NCBI GenBank assembly: GCA_905331475.1
Contig: CAJNYU010003845.1
Coordinates: 34,771 to 98,770 of the forward strand
DNA: 64,000 nt
From: Rotaria socialis
Taxonomy: Eukaryota > Rotifera > Eurotatoria > Philodinida > Philodinidae
Reading direction: 5' to 3'
Below, piece after piece: positions 33,001 to 45,137 of this stretch (position 1 is its first letter; every line of letters starts with the position of its first letter). Position numbers and translations under genes: made by a program. Under the pieces are notes generated by a model that was not told where the DNA came from, did no database searches, and worked only from the letters and a program-made list of their open reading frames with translations.

Positions 33001-34563
33001 ACATTTATTTTTATAAAATTTCAACAATTTAAAACGCGCTCAATATCTCAAAGAATCTTGCAGTTTAGCTGAACATCACTATCGTATTTACTCATTGTGA
33101 GACACTTCTTAGCCACAAAATACTTTTACAGTGAATATACAAAAAATATGCTGCATATAATAAGAGATTGTCGAGGATGAAACACAGAGAATAAAAAGCT
33201 ATTATTGAACGTTTGTTTTGAGAATATTATTCTCAGACGTACTCAGCTGATAAATATTTCCTATTCTTAGATAAGATTTTCGGTATCAATCTTTGAGAAT
33301 AGCATGACAATAAATGCGACGATTTCAGTCAAGCGTGGTTCTATTTGCATTCTACAATGTGGCAGTCAGCTAAAGAACATCATCGAGTGGAATATCCTTC
33401 CTATAAAATTGAAGTATTTCAAGAAGAAAATCATCTTTTCTACTTCATTTTACTGCTCAATAAACGAGGAATGCTAATCTTTGCTTGAAATATCTTTGCT
33501 TTCTTCTTAAATAACGTATTCTGTCTAAACGAGATAGATACTATTTATAGAGTTGAGTGACATATATAGTTTTTTTTAAATATATACATTCATTTTAGTG
33601 TTAATAATAGTATTATCGACTTGTCTTTAATGGCTCTCCAAGAAAGGAATCGGAGCTTTTTCTCTACGGAATATTACGCCAAAGTTTTACCCTCGTTGAT
33701 GGAACAAGAAAGATGACATACTATCGAAATCATTCCAGGCACTAAACTTTAGCCTAATGATTATTTACTGTTGATGTTGATAAATAACTACCTGGAACTA
33801 AACAATGTTGTTTTTACTTTCTAGAATAAATTCGTTGCAGTGGTTTTTACTCTTATAATTATAAAATTGAACCAGCGATAAATTTATTACAAAAAGCTAA
33901 ATGTGTAGCATTAACAAGCGTTTTGTGCTTGATGTATTCTATCGAACAAGTTTGATCCTTCCAAAATGTTTGCTCGAAAACTAAAAATTTGAAGTCGCTC
34001 TCTATGATTGAACCCGAACAATTATCACAGATTTTTTTATACAATTACTTAACCGATAGACATAAATGTAACAAAAAAGATGCATTCAAAGACTCTCGGG
34101 TTATGCCATTAGTCAAATAAATACATCGACCAAAATTTCAATCAATAGATCTCATGAGCTATATTGCAATGATAAGTCATGCTGTTCTCGAATAAAAAAA
34201 GTGTTTTTGAACCATTATATTCTTAAGTACATTGTAAGTATCTCAGGAACACTAATATCATTGGATGTTAATTGCATCCTTTTACCAAAAATATTGTAAT
34301 CAATTGCGTGTAACACATATAAATGAGGATGATGGCGTTACATGATGTCACAACTAGCTGGCTTTTTTCTTCTGTATAAGGTCACAATTGATATTCCTAC
34401 TTTTATTTGCTTTAGATTCTTATTTTTCTTCGTATACATTAATCTACACGTACAAATGACTTACTCTCGTTCTAAATTGTTGTTCACGAAATTGTCATGA
34501 TCATGAATTTTTGATTTTTGTTGATATGCTTTTTATGTTTATAATTATTGTGAAATCATATTT

Positions 34564-34637
34564 TGTGGAACTCACATATATTTTCGAAGAAAATAGTGAG
34601 TGTAAGCTGAATTGTTAGGTTTTTGCGGCTCCCCTGT

Positions 34638-34695
<58 letters not shown>

Positions 34696-35323
34696 NTCCA
34701 TAGTTACGATAATAGCGCATATTTTTATTATTATAGCCCATAGTTACGACAGTATTATATTTTTTTATTATTAAAGACGTTCGCAACCAGCGTATGCTAC
34801 CGCTACAGAAGCTAGTAACTAGTTTATGCTACTATTACATTCGTTACTTCTACCACCTACAATAAACAGATGAAGATCTTAATCTTTTTTCTCACACAAA
34901 TGCCTTAATCTAGAGCTTGAGTCCACTTTAGTGTATTTACAATTCGGAACTTTTCCATCCGCTGGGAAGCTTTTATCAAATTTTCGTTTATGAAAAAATG
35001 TATCAATTTCTCACCTAGTAATACGAAAAAATATAAAATTTTCAACAATATTGATAGCTATATCCTAAATACTGTTTAAACTGTTATCATTCACAATATT
35101 TCTCGATGAAACCACTAAACACTTCAGCATACTGGCATATTTTAAACAAAAAGTTTTTCATACGTTCTCTCTAGTAATATTCCCTATTGATAGATCCAAT
35201 AAACTTCAAATGTTAAAAGGGTTTTATTATCTTATTTTTGAACAAAATATGATCTCACTACACTGAAAAAATAAAACTTCTATTTGATCAGTATCTAACT
35301 GACCGAAATATGTGAGTTCCACA
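34564..35323. repeat. Segment bounded by 16-bp inverted repeats, with poly-G inside
   Basis: TGTGGAACTCACATAT at the left (from 34564) recurs inverted at the right (ending 35323), followed on both inner sides by TTTCG-like text. The 760 bp between hold the poly-G run, an N and AT-rich DNA with no protein. Target duplications cannot be told from the surrounding T runs. It may be a non-autonomous transposon. Confidence 0.45.
34638..34696. repeat. Poly-G homopolymer ending in N
   Basis: A run of 58 G is followed by a single N. Its length may be set by assembly rather than biology. Confidence 0.9.
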
Positions 35324-35799
35324 TTTTAGCCCCGACGGGGCTGCGCTGACAAGCTTTTTTACAAATAAATTGAGCCTAATTTTAAGGAAATAAATACTGA
35401 ATTGGATAATCAATCTAACGACTATTGAGAATAAGCATAATATCAAAATATTTATTTTTATTGGTAAAAATGGAACTGATTTTTATCCAATTCAAACTAT
35501 ATGAATATAGAGTGGCGATAAACGGAAGTTATGTTCTACTATGTTTGGCGTGACAATTTTATCTTTTTACTAGAAAACGTATTAAAATATCATGACTCAT
35601 TTTTAGTTTTGTTTGCACACAAGTTTGTTTTTCGTTCGTTTCGTTTCGTTTCTCTCATCTAATTTCATATAATTAACGAGTGGTGTATTGTCATGCCTCA
35701 ATGATATCACGGTAGGAGTAGTCAAATATATAGCAGCGCAAAATACACGTTCGTATAGTTTCAGACGTATTTTTGTTTTTCAACACAAAGTCACAACAA

Positions 35800-36066
35800 A
35801 TGGCAAACCTTCTTATAGCTGCTATTGCTGCTTATTTAGGTTACAGAACTGTTCGTCGAGTTGGTTCAGCGTATTCCAGTGCAAAAGAAGAAATGTATGC
35901 ACAACAATACAGCAATTATAATGATCCTAATGATTATTATAATCAAGGATATTATCAAAATTCGTATCCAAACAATTATCAATCAAGTGGTCGTCAAGTG
36001 GCATATCCATCACCTAGTGGCTACCCACATCATAGTAGACATCATTCTCATAGACCTGGTTACTAA
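35800..36066 (+). CDS. Small Tyr/Asn/His-rich protein of unknown function
   Basis: Eighty-eight codons start at ATG 35800. The first 15 residues (MANLLIAAIAAYLGY) are hydrophobic and could anchor or export the product. They are followed by a basic and polar linker (RTVRRVGSAYSSAKEEMYAQ), then a low-complexity tail rich in Tyr, Asn, Gln, Pro and His that ends HHSRHHSHRPGY. Two other frames are open over the same DNA, but this one starts with a good ATG context (ACAAATGG) and has the least AT-driven composition. It is convergent with MCCC2, 71 bp from its stop. No family was recognised, and it could be non-coding. Confidence 0.6.
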   Translation: MANLLIAAIAAYLGYRTVRRVGSAYSSAKEEMYAQQYSNYNDPNDYYNQGYYQNSYPNNYQSSGRQVAYPSPSGYPHHSRHHSHRPGY

Positions 36067-36137
36067 CTGCTTGTGCACACTTTTTTCTGATATTCAAGTA
36101 TAAAATTTTATTTCTTTTTAAAGAAAACAAAAGCATA

Positions 36138-39100
36138 TTACATTCGAAAAACGCCAAAACGTGTTTCGGGTATAGGAGCATTAAGAGAAGCACTAAGACT
36201 AAGAGCTAGAACAAGTCGAGTATCTACTGGATCAATAACACCATCGTCCCAAAGGCGTGCTGATGAAAAATATGGTGAGCCTTCAAAATCATATTTACGT
36301 AGAATTGGTTCACGGATAGCTTGTTCTTCTTCAGCCGTGAACTAAAACACAGAGTATCACATTAAACCAAAACAACAACGAGAAAAAAATGATCACTGAA
36401 CCTGTTTTCCTTGTCGTTTACGTTGTTCGGAAGTAATCTGTGTAAGAACTTGAGCAGCTTGTTCACCACCCATTACAGATATTCTTGCATTCGGCCACAT
36501 ATATAAAAAGCGTGGACTTAAAAACAAAATAGATTAAATTCTTCTATTGATTTCCTATTACCTATATGATCTTCCAGCCATACCATAATTACCTGCTCCA
36601 TAACTTCCTAAAAATAAACATATACGTTACGAAGAATTCCATTACTTGAGAATAAATTTTGACGACAACGTAACTTTGATGTTTAACAATTAGTTGAGAT
36701 TGAACTATTGATTTTTACAGTTTTTCTTATCAAGTGGCTTAAGGCTTCATTTATTTTTACTTCGTTTTACGCTAAACGACCTTGATCGACGTATATGAGA
36801 GTCGAGGAGAAAAACAGAAGTGATTCTGTTTATTCTCACCTGTGTAGCAAAATATAGTTGGAAAATACCAAGTCAAAATATGTATTGAATCTAGCGAACG
36901 AATATCTTATTGGTCGCTAAGAGTGATTCCGGTAGTCACTGCAGTTCTTCGTATTATGCATTTTAGAAAATTTTGAGGAATAAATTTTTGCAAAACTCGA
37001 GACAGTAATTTTAAGATCCAGGAGAATCTCTCTAAAATTTTACAGTTACGAAAAACCATCAAAAATACGTTTTCGTTAAACTTGCTGTTCGCTATTGTAT
37101 CTAATACTTATGAACAAACCTCCAATGATCACAGTAATCTTTGGAACTTGAGCACAAGCTACGGCATTAACTAATTTCGCACCATTCTTTGCAATACCGC
37201 CAGCTTCGGCATCACGTCCAACCATAAAACCTATTAATGAATTCTGTTAGATTTTCAAATTCTTCAACTTTGTGGGTTCACTTTACCAGTAATATTTTGT
37301 AGAAATAACAATGGAATTTTAAGTTGAGAACATAATTGAATGAAATGTGCACCTTTGAGTGCTGATTCCGAGAAAAGAACGCCATTATTACCTAATATAC
37401 CCACAGGATATCCATGAATATGTGCGAATCCTAATCAAACAGATAAAAAATTCTACTACAAGTCTAATCAGTTATTCTTTTTACCAGTAACAAGTGTTTC
37501 ACCATATAATTTTTTGAATTCATCAAATTCACTACCATCGACAATTCTAGCAATGACCTTAAATGAAAAGCAAAGCATAAAGAAATAACCACGAAAACCA
37601 ATGGAAATCAGTATACTTCTCGAACATCGAATACTCGCTTGAGATTATCACCTACAATACCATACAGTTCATCAGCTGAATATAAAGGATCAACTGATGG
37701 CTTCATTACAACCTGCAAAAGCAAATTAGAAATACATATAAATTAAACCCTCAATTTCAACAAACTTGTTGCGGTTTGGCATAATTGAGATTTGCAACAA
37801 TACGTCGTGTTAAATGCAAAGCATGAGCATCATCCATCGCATAATAATCTGTCACACCCGATTGACTACATTCGATTATTATAAATAATACAAGATATTT
37901 ATTAGATGACAATGATTACTAACCGACAATGAAGATCACCACCGCCAAGATCTTCCGCTGATACAACTTCGCCTGTAGCTGCTTTGACTAATGGTGGACC
38001 AGCAAGAAATATAGTTCCTTGTCGACGAACAATAATTGATTGATCAGCCATGGCTGGAACTGTACGAAACAATGAAGTCTACTTCAGAGAATGAAAACAA
38101 CAACAAAGAAGAAAAATATTCTTCAATCTAGAGTTTACATCGCGAAAGCGAGGAGTTGTATAGTTTTTATACAGGAAAAACTGACTATTCTCTAAAATGA
38201 CTATGATCACGGAACATCCCACGATAAATTGGCGCTTTTAGCCCATTGAGAGACAACCGTTTCCGGATATGATCACTCCAAGCAACATAAAAGTTGCGAC
38301 TAAATCCTAAATGTACTACTCTGAAGACTTTCACGCGATAATTTAATTATTAAAATTGTCTTTTGAACGTACCATAAGCACCACCAGCTGTACAACTACC
38401 CAAAACAACGGCAATCTAGATAGGAACAAAAATAGATATCTGTTTCTTGTTGTTGGTTTTTATCTACTCACTTGTGGTATACCCATGGAACTCATTGTTG
38501 CTTCATTATAGAATGTACGTCCAAAATGTTCTTTATCAGGAAATACATCGGCTTGGCGTGGTAAATTGGCACCGCCACTATCAACTAAAACCAAACGAAA
38601 ACAAAACTAATGAAACTAAGCATTTCCTCCGATGTCTATAGATAGTACCAAGATAGATGCACGGTAGTCGATTTTCTCGTCCGATTTCCTGAGCACGCAA
38701 TTGTTTTTTCACTGTTATTGGATAATATGAACCACCTTTAACTGTTGCATCATTAGCAATAATAACACATTCTCGTCTAATAGAACGATTTCTAATAACT
38801 TTATTGATTTTGTTTCAATCATTTACCCTTGAATCTGTCCGATACCAGTTACAATACCAGCAGCCGGAACTTCGTCATCGCCATATAATTGATAGCCGGC
38901 TAATTGTGAAAATTCAAGGAATGGTGTACTATGATTTTTTGAGAAATGAAAATTGAAAATGAAACAAAATTTTCATAAGAAAGAAAATCAACAAACTTTG
39001 GATCGAGTAATCTATCAATACGATCTCTTACTAATAATTTATTTTTCGATGTATGTCGTTCACGAGCTTCTGCATTTCCACCTAGCGTTATATTTTTTAT

Positions 39101-41513
39101 ATTCTTCTGTAATTCAACCACAGTTTTCATCATTGCCTCATAATTGCTCTAAATGAAAATAATAGTTCAGTTTCAATGAATCATAACTAATAAAGAAATT
39201 AAATCTATTTGTGCTACGATTAACCGGTGTCATTTCTATTGAATTCAGCCCCCTCCATCAGATCTGAGTTGTCACTTAGAAAGGTCCCTTTGAGCTGAAA
39301 TTTTCATGGATGACTAATCTTCATTGGAAACCGTCGTGATAAAAGTTTCAGCTCGATATATTGAATTGAGCCGAAAATATGGCGTATTTACATAGTAGGA
39401 GAGCTATCAAAGTCGCGCTTGCTTTAAATTAAACCCAGCACCAATACGTAACTTTTAAGCATTTTACTGGAATAGGCGTCAAAATTTGGCTAAAAATGGC
39501 CACCTGTAAGTGTAGAATCCGACTTTTTTAAGTTCAGGAATCAAATATAAAAAATTTGTTCGGACAAAATTTTACTTACACTTGAAGCTTCAAAATAATA
39601 AAAAATGACCTTATTATCTTAAATCGCCTGAAGCTATTTTCATTTTTTCTGACAAAAAAACCTTGTTTTGAGAAAAACGATAAATAAGTTTAAGAAACAT
39701 TTTTTTTGTTTAAACTCGAAAAAAGATCTATATGTTATATTTTTATGCTGAACCTTTTCGATGATGTCATGAATGATATCAACTCGCTCCGCCTTTAAAC
39801 GATCGTTGCTATTAGCTCTATTCTTTCAACTGACGCGCCTATACTGATGAGTATGAAATCAAAATTTTAACCTAATAAACATAACTAACATTGCTTTTAA
39901 CCCATTCAATTGAATGGAATCGATAGAATTATCATTTCTGCACATATTCATTGTATTTCTTCTTTCTTGAACTGATTTCTTTACTTACAAGACAGCGATC
40001 TGTGAAGTAAGGTAAACAAAATCGTGGCCGTGTCGAGAACTGCCACTTTTTTCTTCGGAGAACATTCTTACGGAAAACAAACCTTATATTCGTGATCAGC
40101 GTACTGAATAAGCTATGTCTAGATCAAACTCCGGGAAAAAAGTTTTTTTTCAGGATGGTGACCGAGACAAAATGATTTTACCAACCACAGTACACTATTT
40201 TGTTCAAAATTTTATACTGATTCCAACCATGTAACTATTTTTTTCAGAAAATAGTTTGGTCAAAAAATGACCTTACCGCCATTTGTCTTTTCTCGAAAAA
40301 CAAGACAGTACGGCTCAGTATTTTTTCGATAAGTCCCTTAAAATCGAACCTTTTTTAAAAAACCTATATATATTCTGAAAGAGAAGACTTTGAGACACCT
40401 AGCTACCCATGATAAAAACGCAAACTTTAATCTTTTCAAAAAAATCGACTTTTTTCGGTGGGGNNNNNNNNNNGGGGGGGGGGCTTAATACTAAAAGTAG
40501 ATGTATTTAACATGCAAGGAGAAACAAACATTTTAGAAGGTCGACTGAAAGTATAACTAGCCATTCAAATGAATAATTCTACAATAAGAATCTTTTTATT
40601 ATCCAGTGAAGTCGCTTCTCTCATGCATGAAAATAAAACTATATAGAAGACAATTTTTAACTTTTTCAAATGAAATAAATCAAGTTCGCATGCTACTTTT
40701 TGTTGAGCAATGCATTTCGATTTGAATATCTTCATAAAAAATGACTTTTCGCCTTCGAAAATGAGATCTATTTGTTGCATGAACAGATCACAGAGGCGCT
40801 CATAAAAGGAGAAGATTCATTTCGCAAGGAAGAATGCTCACCCACGCTCTCAAAAATTTGCCTTTGATCATGAATAACATTATTAGTTCTCATGTTCAAT
40901 ATCAATCAAGAATTTGTATTGCGTCGTGTGCCGAAATCTCTTTCAGATCAGTCATTTGTTGAATGACTCGAGAGAATAATTTTCGAACAATGATTTTGTT
41001 ATGTATATTTATAGATAATGCTGACGTTAAGCATCTTTGACTTATTGATTTCCAATAGATTAAATGAATATTATTAGATAACTACTAAATCCTCGCAATC
41101 AATTAATACAGTTCGAACAGGTATTGAAAATATAACAAAAGAGAAGTACAAAATCAATGTCCAAGGTAAGGATATGTTTCTAGTGTTACAAAAGGAACAT
41201 TTCTTAACTCAATTTCCCAAATGAAAACATGTCGCTACATCTAGATAATTTCTCCTAGTGCACGAAAGTTAAACAGATAGATTATGCATACTTTCACTGT
41301 AAAAAAAGTCATTATGCCTATCAATGGATATATTATAAGATCCAATGTATATATATATATATATATTTCACAATAAAATACCTTATATATATCTGATTGT
41401 GGATCACATGTAGTTGTTAATTGATTATAATTATTTACTGCAGATGATAAAGAACGATAATATTGTAATCGGCCTAATGAAGCTCGTTTTAAAATTGGTA
41501 GTAAGTGTTTCAT
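36138..41513 (-). CDS. MCCC2: Methylcrotonoyl-CoA carboxylase beta chain, mitochondrial
   Basis: Fifteen exons with consistent phases give 564 residues (human 563): 41382-41513, 38997-39148, 38827-38928, 38649-38776, 38472-38584, 38373-38415, 37924-38059, 37766-37865, 37617-37712, 37485-37557, 37287-37430, 37120-37230, 36562-36607, 36402-36516 and 36138-36341. The first exon is a mitochondrial presequence ([20 protein letters not shown]). The carboxyltransferase halves show SPFLEFSQ-type text as [87 protein letters not shown], and [20 protein letters not shown]. With the biotin-bearing alpha subunit it carboxylates 3-methylcrotonyl-CoA in leucine breakdown. Intron 1 is 2233 bp and holds a sequence gap and repeat-like DNA; introns 6 (313 bp) and 12 (512 bp) are also long, the others about 50-65 bp. 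Confidence 0.97.
40464..40473. other. Sequence gap (10 N)
   Basis: Ten N between G runs inside MCCC2 intron 1; the true length is unknown. Confidence 0.95.
41348..41366. repeat. (TA)n microsatellite in MCCC2 intron 1
   Basis: Short uninterrupted TA run just inside the donor end of intron 1. Confidence 0.9.
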
Positions 41514-41758
41514 ATTATTTTACTTATTCTTTTCTTTTTCTTTGAAACGTCTAGAATGATTGACAATATTTAGAAGAAAAAAAAAAGCGTGTTGTTTTTA
41601 ATTATCTTGTTACTGTTGGTATTGTTTTTTATTTGATATGAACAAAACAAAATCAACAATGAAAAGAAAAGACAAATAAAATATTTTGATGTTACACTCC
41701 TAATGCCATTTCTTCATTGTTGAAATAAATTGTTTGTTTGTCTCTTGTTTTTTCGTAT

Positions 41759-42133
41759 TTAGGAATCGGCAACGGTGACTTCAACATCTACACCTGGTTC
41801 GATACTTATGGATGTTATTTGTTTGACAATTTCCGATTTCGAATGTAAATCGACAACACGTTTGTGGATACGCATTTGAAAACGATCCCATGTTTTTGAA
41901 CCTTCACCACAGGGTGTTTTACGTGTTGTTATACGTAAAACTTTAGTTGGCATACGGACGGGTCCTTTAACACGAATTTCTTCGTCTTTTGCCTTTTGTA
42001 TTAAATCAGCGCACACTTTTTCGAGTGATTTAACATTTCGAGATGTTAATGTAATACGAATTTTGTATTCTTGTTGTTCGCCAGCACCTGCTTGAGCTGG
42101 AATTTTACCGCTAGTTGGATCTTTGGTTGCCAT
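41759..42133 (-). CDS. RPS20: Small ribosomal subunit protein uS10 (S20)
   Basis: An intronless frame of 124 residues begins [20 protein letters not shown]. It carries the uS10 core: [25 protein letters not shown]-like [40 protein letters not shown], and [15 protein letters not shown]. The length matches eukaryotic RPS20 (119-124). The protein sits in the head of the 40S subunit and contacts 18S rRNA. The gene is 245 bp from the MCCC2 start, on the same strand. Codon use is stronger and less AT-biased than its neighbours, as expected for a highly expressed gene. Confidence 0.98.
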   Translation of the reverse strand: MATKDPTSGKIPAQAGAGEQQEYKIRITLTSRNVKSLEKVCADLIQKAKDEEIRVKGPVRMPTKVLRITTRKTPCGEGSKTWDRFQMRIHKRVVDLHSKSEIVKQITSISIEPGVDVEVTVADS

Positions 42134-43052
42134 GTTTGTAGTAGTTCAAGGTGAATAGTTGTGTAATTGTATTCACGTGAAATCGATAAAGATCTAAAAA
42201 TTAAAACAAGATTATCGTAGTCCCTGGTGTTTTTCTTTTTTTCTTAAATCTTTTCAATATGACAAAATAAACAAGACGAATCAATGAAGAAATTAGAGTT
42301 TTCGAATAACCAATCGAATTTAAAAAGAGTATTTGTGGCCGTAAAGTAAAAGGAGTTTTTAATGAGAAGATTTTTCTTGAAGAAATTTATTAAAATTTTT
42401 ATTTAACATTTTACTTTAGAAAAAAATTTTCATCATTATATGGATATTGTTCATGCGCATCGTGAGCGACATCTGTTGGATTCACAATACAGCAGAGAAT
42501 CATATAGCATTTTAAAAATCATTTTGTTGTTGTATTAACGGCGTGTATGTTTTAATTATAACGATTCCTAAAATTCGCCTGACAGTGACTTGTCTCTGAT
42601 GGCGTAACTGAACAGTTCGAGTTTCTTTTGCTTGACAGGTAGTGATTGACTTTTTTTGATCTTGCATCAGAAATTTCTTTTGATCAATATCAATAATGTG
42701 TCAACGACAGAATTTGACATAACTCGGTAGCTACATTACGGACAAGATGATTGACTGGCCTAAATCCTGATTTTGCATGCTTTGATTGCCAAGAAAATGG
42801 TGAGTAAGGACTATGGCTTTACCATTTACGTTAGAGCTTTTCAAAAGTTGCAAACAATATAAATTCAATCACAGTCAACCAGCAAAATAATGGGATGTTC
42901 TCTATCTCCTATTCTAAAGTAATGGAAAGACTATCAAAAATAGATTATCTGTTGAACGGTAACACTATCGTTAACAAACAGTCAATGACTTTGATTTTAT
43001 CTAAAATTTTATTTTTTTTATCGGCATGAATAATTTCAAAATAATAGAATAG
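42134..43052. other. Intergenic
   Basis: About 0.9 kb lie between RPS20 and the one-pass membrane protein gene, including the RPS20 5' flank. No feature was recognised. Confidence 0.5.
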
Positions 43053-43707
43053 TTAATCTGATGTAAGATATTTAACAAAACGTGTAGAATTTAATATCAT
43101 AAGTGGACACATTGTAGCAATTAAAACAAATATAAAACTAAATGTGACTGCGAAATGAAGATGAATAAAATCTTGAAATTTTTGTTTTACCATACTCAAT
43201 TCTACGGTGTAAGCAATTGGCTTTAATGATGGTTCACTTTCCAAATCTAAAAATTATCAAATAAACAAACAAATTATTAAATTTCAAGATAAAAACTTAT
43301 TCACCAATAAGAAGTTTATATTCATAATCTCGTTCTGTTTTCGTTCCATTCGATTCGATAAATATACAATGACATGCAACAAAGGTCATTGGTGCTCGTA
43401 TTGTATTGATGTCAACTATTAATTGAATGCTATTTGAATCATTATATTCATTGTAACTTTTATTATTAATTGTCCAATATATTTTGTATGCAACATGATT
43501 GACTAGTGTTTGACAATCACATGCTAATTGTAATTGATCATAACGATATAGAACTTGTCCAATAAAATGATCATCACTTGTTATATAAAGTTCATCGAAA
43601 TTATTAATACATACGGATTGAGGTTGAATTTGATAAGCTGAATCCTCAAATGGTTCGGAATGATTCGCAAGAAAAATAATTACTAATAATAGGTGCACTG
43701 CGAGCAT
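43053..43707 (-). CDS. Type I membrane protein, possibly Ig-like ectodomain
   Basis: Two exons (43305-43707 and 43053-43246, phase 1 junction) encode 198 residues. The start was set at ATG 43707 because it opens a clean signal peptide (MLAVHLLLVIIFLANHSEP); the frame itself extends to 43761. The ectodomain of about 130 residues has a Cys-x-Cys pair (ACDCQTL), a central Trp (YKIYWTINN) and a second pair (VACHCIFIE). The Cys-Trp-Cys spacing suggests a degenerate immunoglobulin-like fold (inference). It has several N-glycosylation sites. A membrane segment (FAVTFSFIFVLIATMCPLMI) is followed by a short tail (LNSTRFVKYLTSD). The ligand and partner are unknown. Confidence 0.68.
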
Positions 43708-45137
43708 TGATGAGAAGCAAATGATTGAAAATAAAATGTGGCTGTTTTTTTCTCTTGTCACTTTCTGGTAGAATAATAAAATAGAAAATGTTCATCTACA
43801 TAATATAATTAGTCTAGAGCCATTCTGTTTTATATGAATATGAAATAATAACTTAGGCTGATGAAAATTTCACGCGTATTTTAGAAGAACAGAAAATGAA
43901 CTGAAGTATTTTCTACTTTATGACGTAAGCCAAGAGATAAAACCTTGACAAGTTTTGCGGACAGCATAATTGTCTTTAATGTCAGTATAAAGTTTGAATA
44001 ATTAGTTCAAAATGAGTTCGCTAATATTTCCTTCAACGCATACTATATATGCGTACGACAGCTGATTTAAAGATACTTTATCTTTCAAGACATTTTGACA
44101 GGACATCTATTAATCAAAAACCATCTCTTAGCATGCTAAAACTAATCCGTCATGGTCATCATATATCATAGAATTATTGTCCTGGGAGACAATATTTTTT
44201 TAATAACTAAACCTCTTGAATTGATATCAGCTTATATTGTATCGACGTACTACAATTTAATTGTACTCTCTAATCTGAAGCTATTTTTATGTCTCATGCA
44301 TTCGAAATAAAAAATTCTTCTGTAAAAAATTCTGTTTTGATTCTCGTTCGATATTTTTGTGTCTATTTAGCTACAGAGATAGAGAGGAGAAAAGGCCGTG
44401 AACTTTATATCGATTCATAAGTAGGCCGCATACAGCAAGTTACAATGTTTCTAAACTATTCTCATGTGAATTCTTTTTAATCCAACGACGATTGTTTATA
44501 TACAATCAACAAATCGCACATACCGTTAGGATTTAGGAAATATCAAGTTCTTGGCATTGCTATTAATAAATTCGCGAAACTTACCGACTTCATGGGAACA
44601 CGATTGATACCACGTAGTAAATTTATAGAGTAGTTCAAAAGACGAAATAGATAATTACCAAATAAAGAGTAGATGTTTTAATTTTTTTTGATTTTAATAA
44701 TTTAAATTTTTATCGAAGAACAAACGCATAAAATACGTCCACAAATATACATGAGAAAATAATAATAATAATCATAAAGATCTCTGACACAAAAAAAAAT
44801 CAAATTACAAAAAGAAAACACTGGGCAAAAACAATTTTGTTCTTCTATCATTTAAGGCTTCGTTTTAAAACACAAACAAACAAACAAAACAAATCTCATC
44901 GTTTCTTTTCTTTTTTTTGTTCTCTATAAATTTAAATCAGTTATTAACATAGATATTCATAATTATTTTCTCTATCTGAGCACATCAATTTAACATTTTT
45001 TCGCTTTTACAATTAACAATCCGAATATTAAGCGCAGGCAATAGAGTACGCATACAGATATATATATATATAAGGAGATAGTAGGGATGACTAGACAAAA
45101 GAAACCGGGCGGACGGATATGAATCAATGAGATTCGA
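43708..45137. other. Intergenic between membrane protein and Kv channel
   Basis: AT-rich spacer of 1.4 kb. Purine/A-rich low complexity near 44.7-44.9 kb is probably the 3' flank of the Kv gene. No gene was recognised. Confidence 0.5.

Larger units (their letters stand above)
30095..35799. other. Gene desert with repeats
   Basis: No gene was recognised in 5.7 kb. The stretch is AT-rich with scattered stops. Features of note are the segment at about 32500-33130, which contains a GTCCGGCCGTCCGGCCG word and looks less AT-biased, the inverted-repeat-bounded segment at 34564-35323, and a 58-bp poly-G run with an N at 34638-34696. The long frames at 31759-32079 and 34556-34786 (poly-proline from the G run) are not credible genes. 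Confidence 0.5.
39149..41381. other. Large first intron of MCCC2, with gap and repeat-like segment
   Basis: The intron contains a less AT-rich, stop-filled segment at about 39230-40460 whose text (CTGAAATTTTC, short CG-containing words) resembles the 32.5-33.1 kb segment. It also holds a 10-N gap at 40464-40473 flanked by G runs, and an (AT)n microsatellite at 41348-41366. The segment may be an old dispersed repeat; no coding text was found. Such a large intron is out of scale with the other introns of this gene. Confidence 0.5.

Noticed and set aside
34556..34786. Poly-proline protein
   Set aside because: Produced by the poly-G homopolymer and an N; not a gene.
41241..41380. Extension of the MCCC2 first exon past 41382
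   Set aside because: The frame reads into the AT microsatellite; the donor AAG|GTATTT and the in-phase next exon (39148) give the expected protein.
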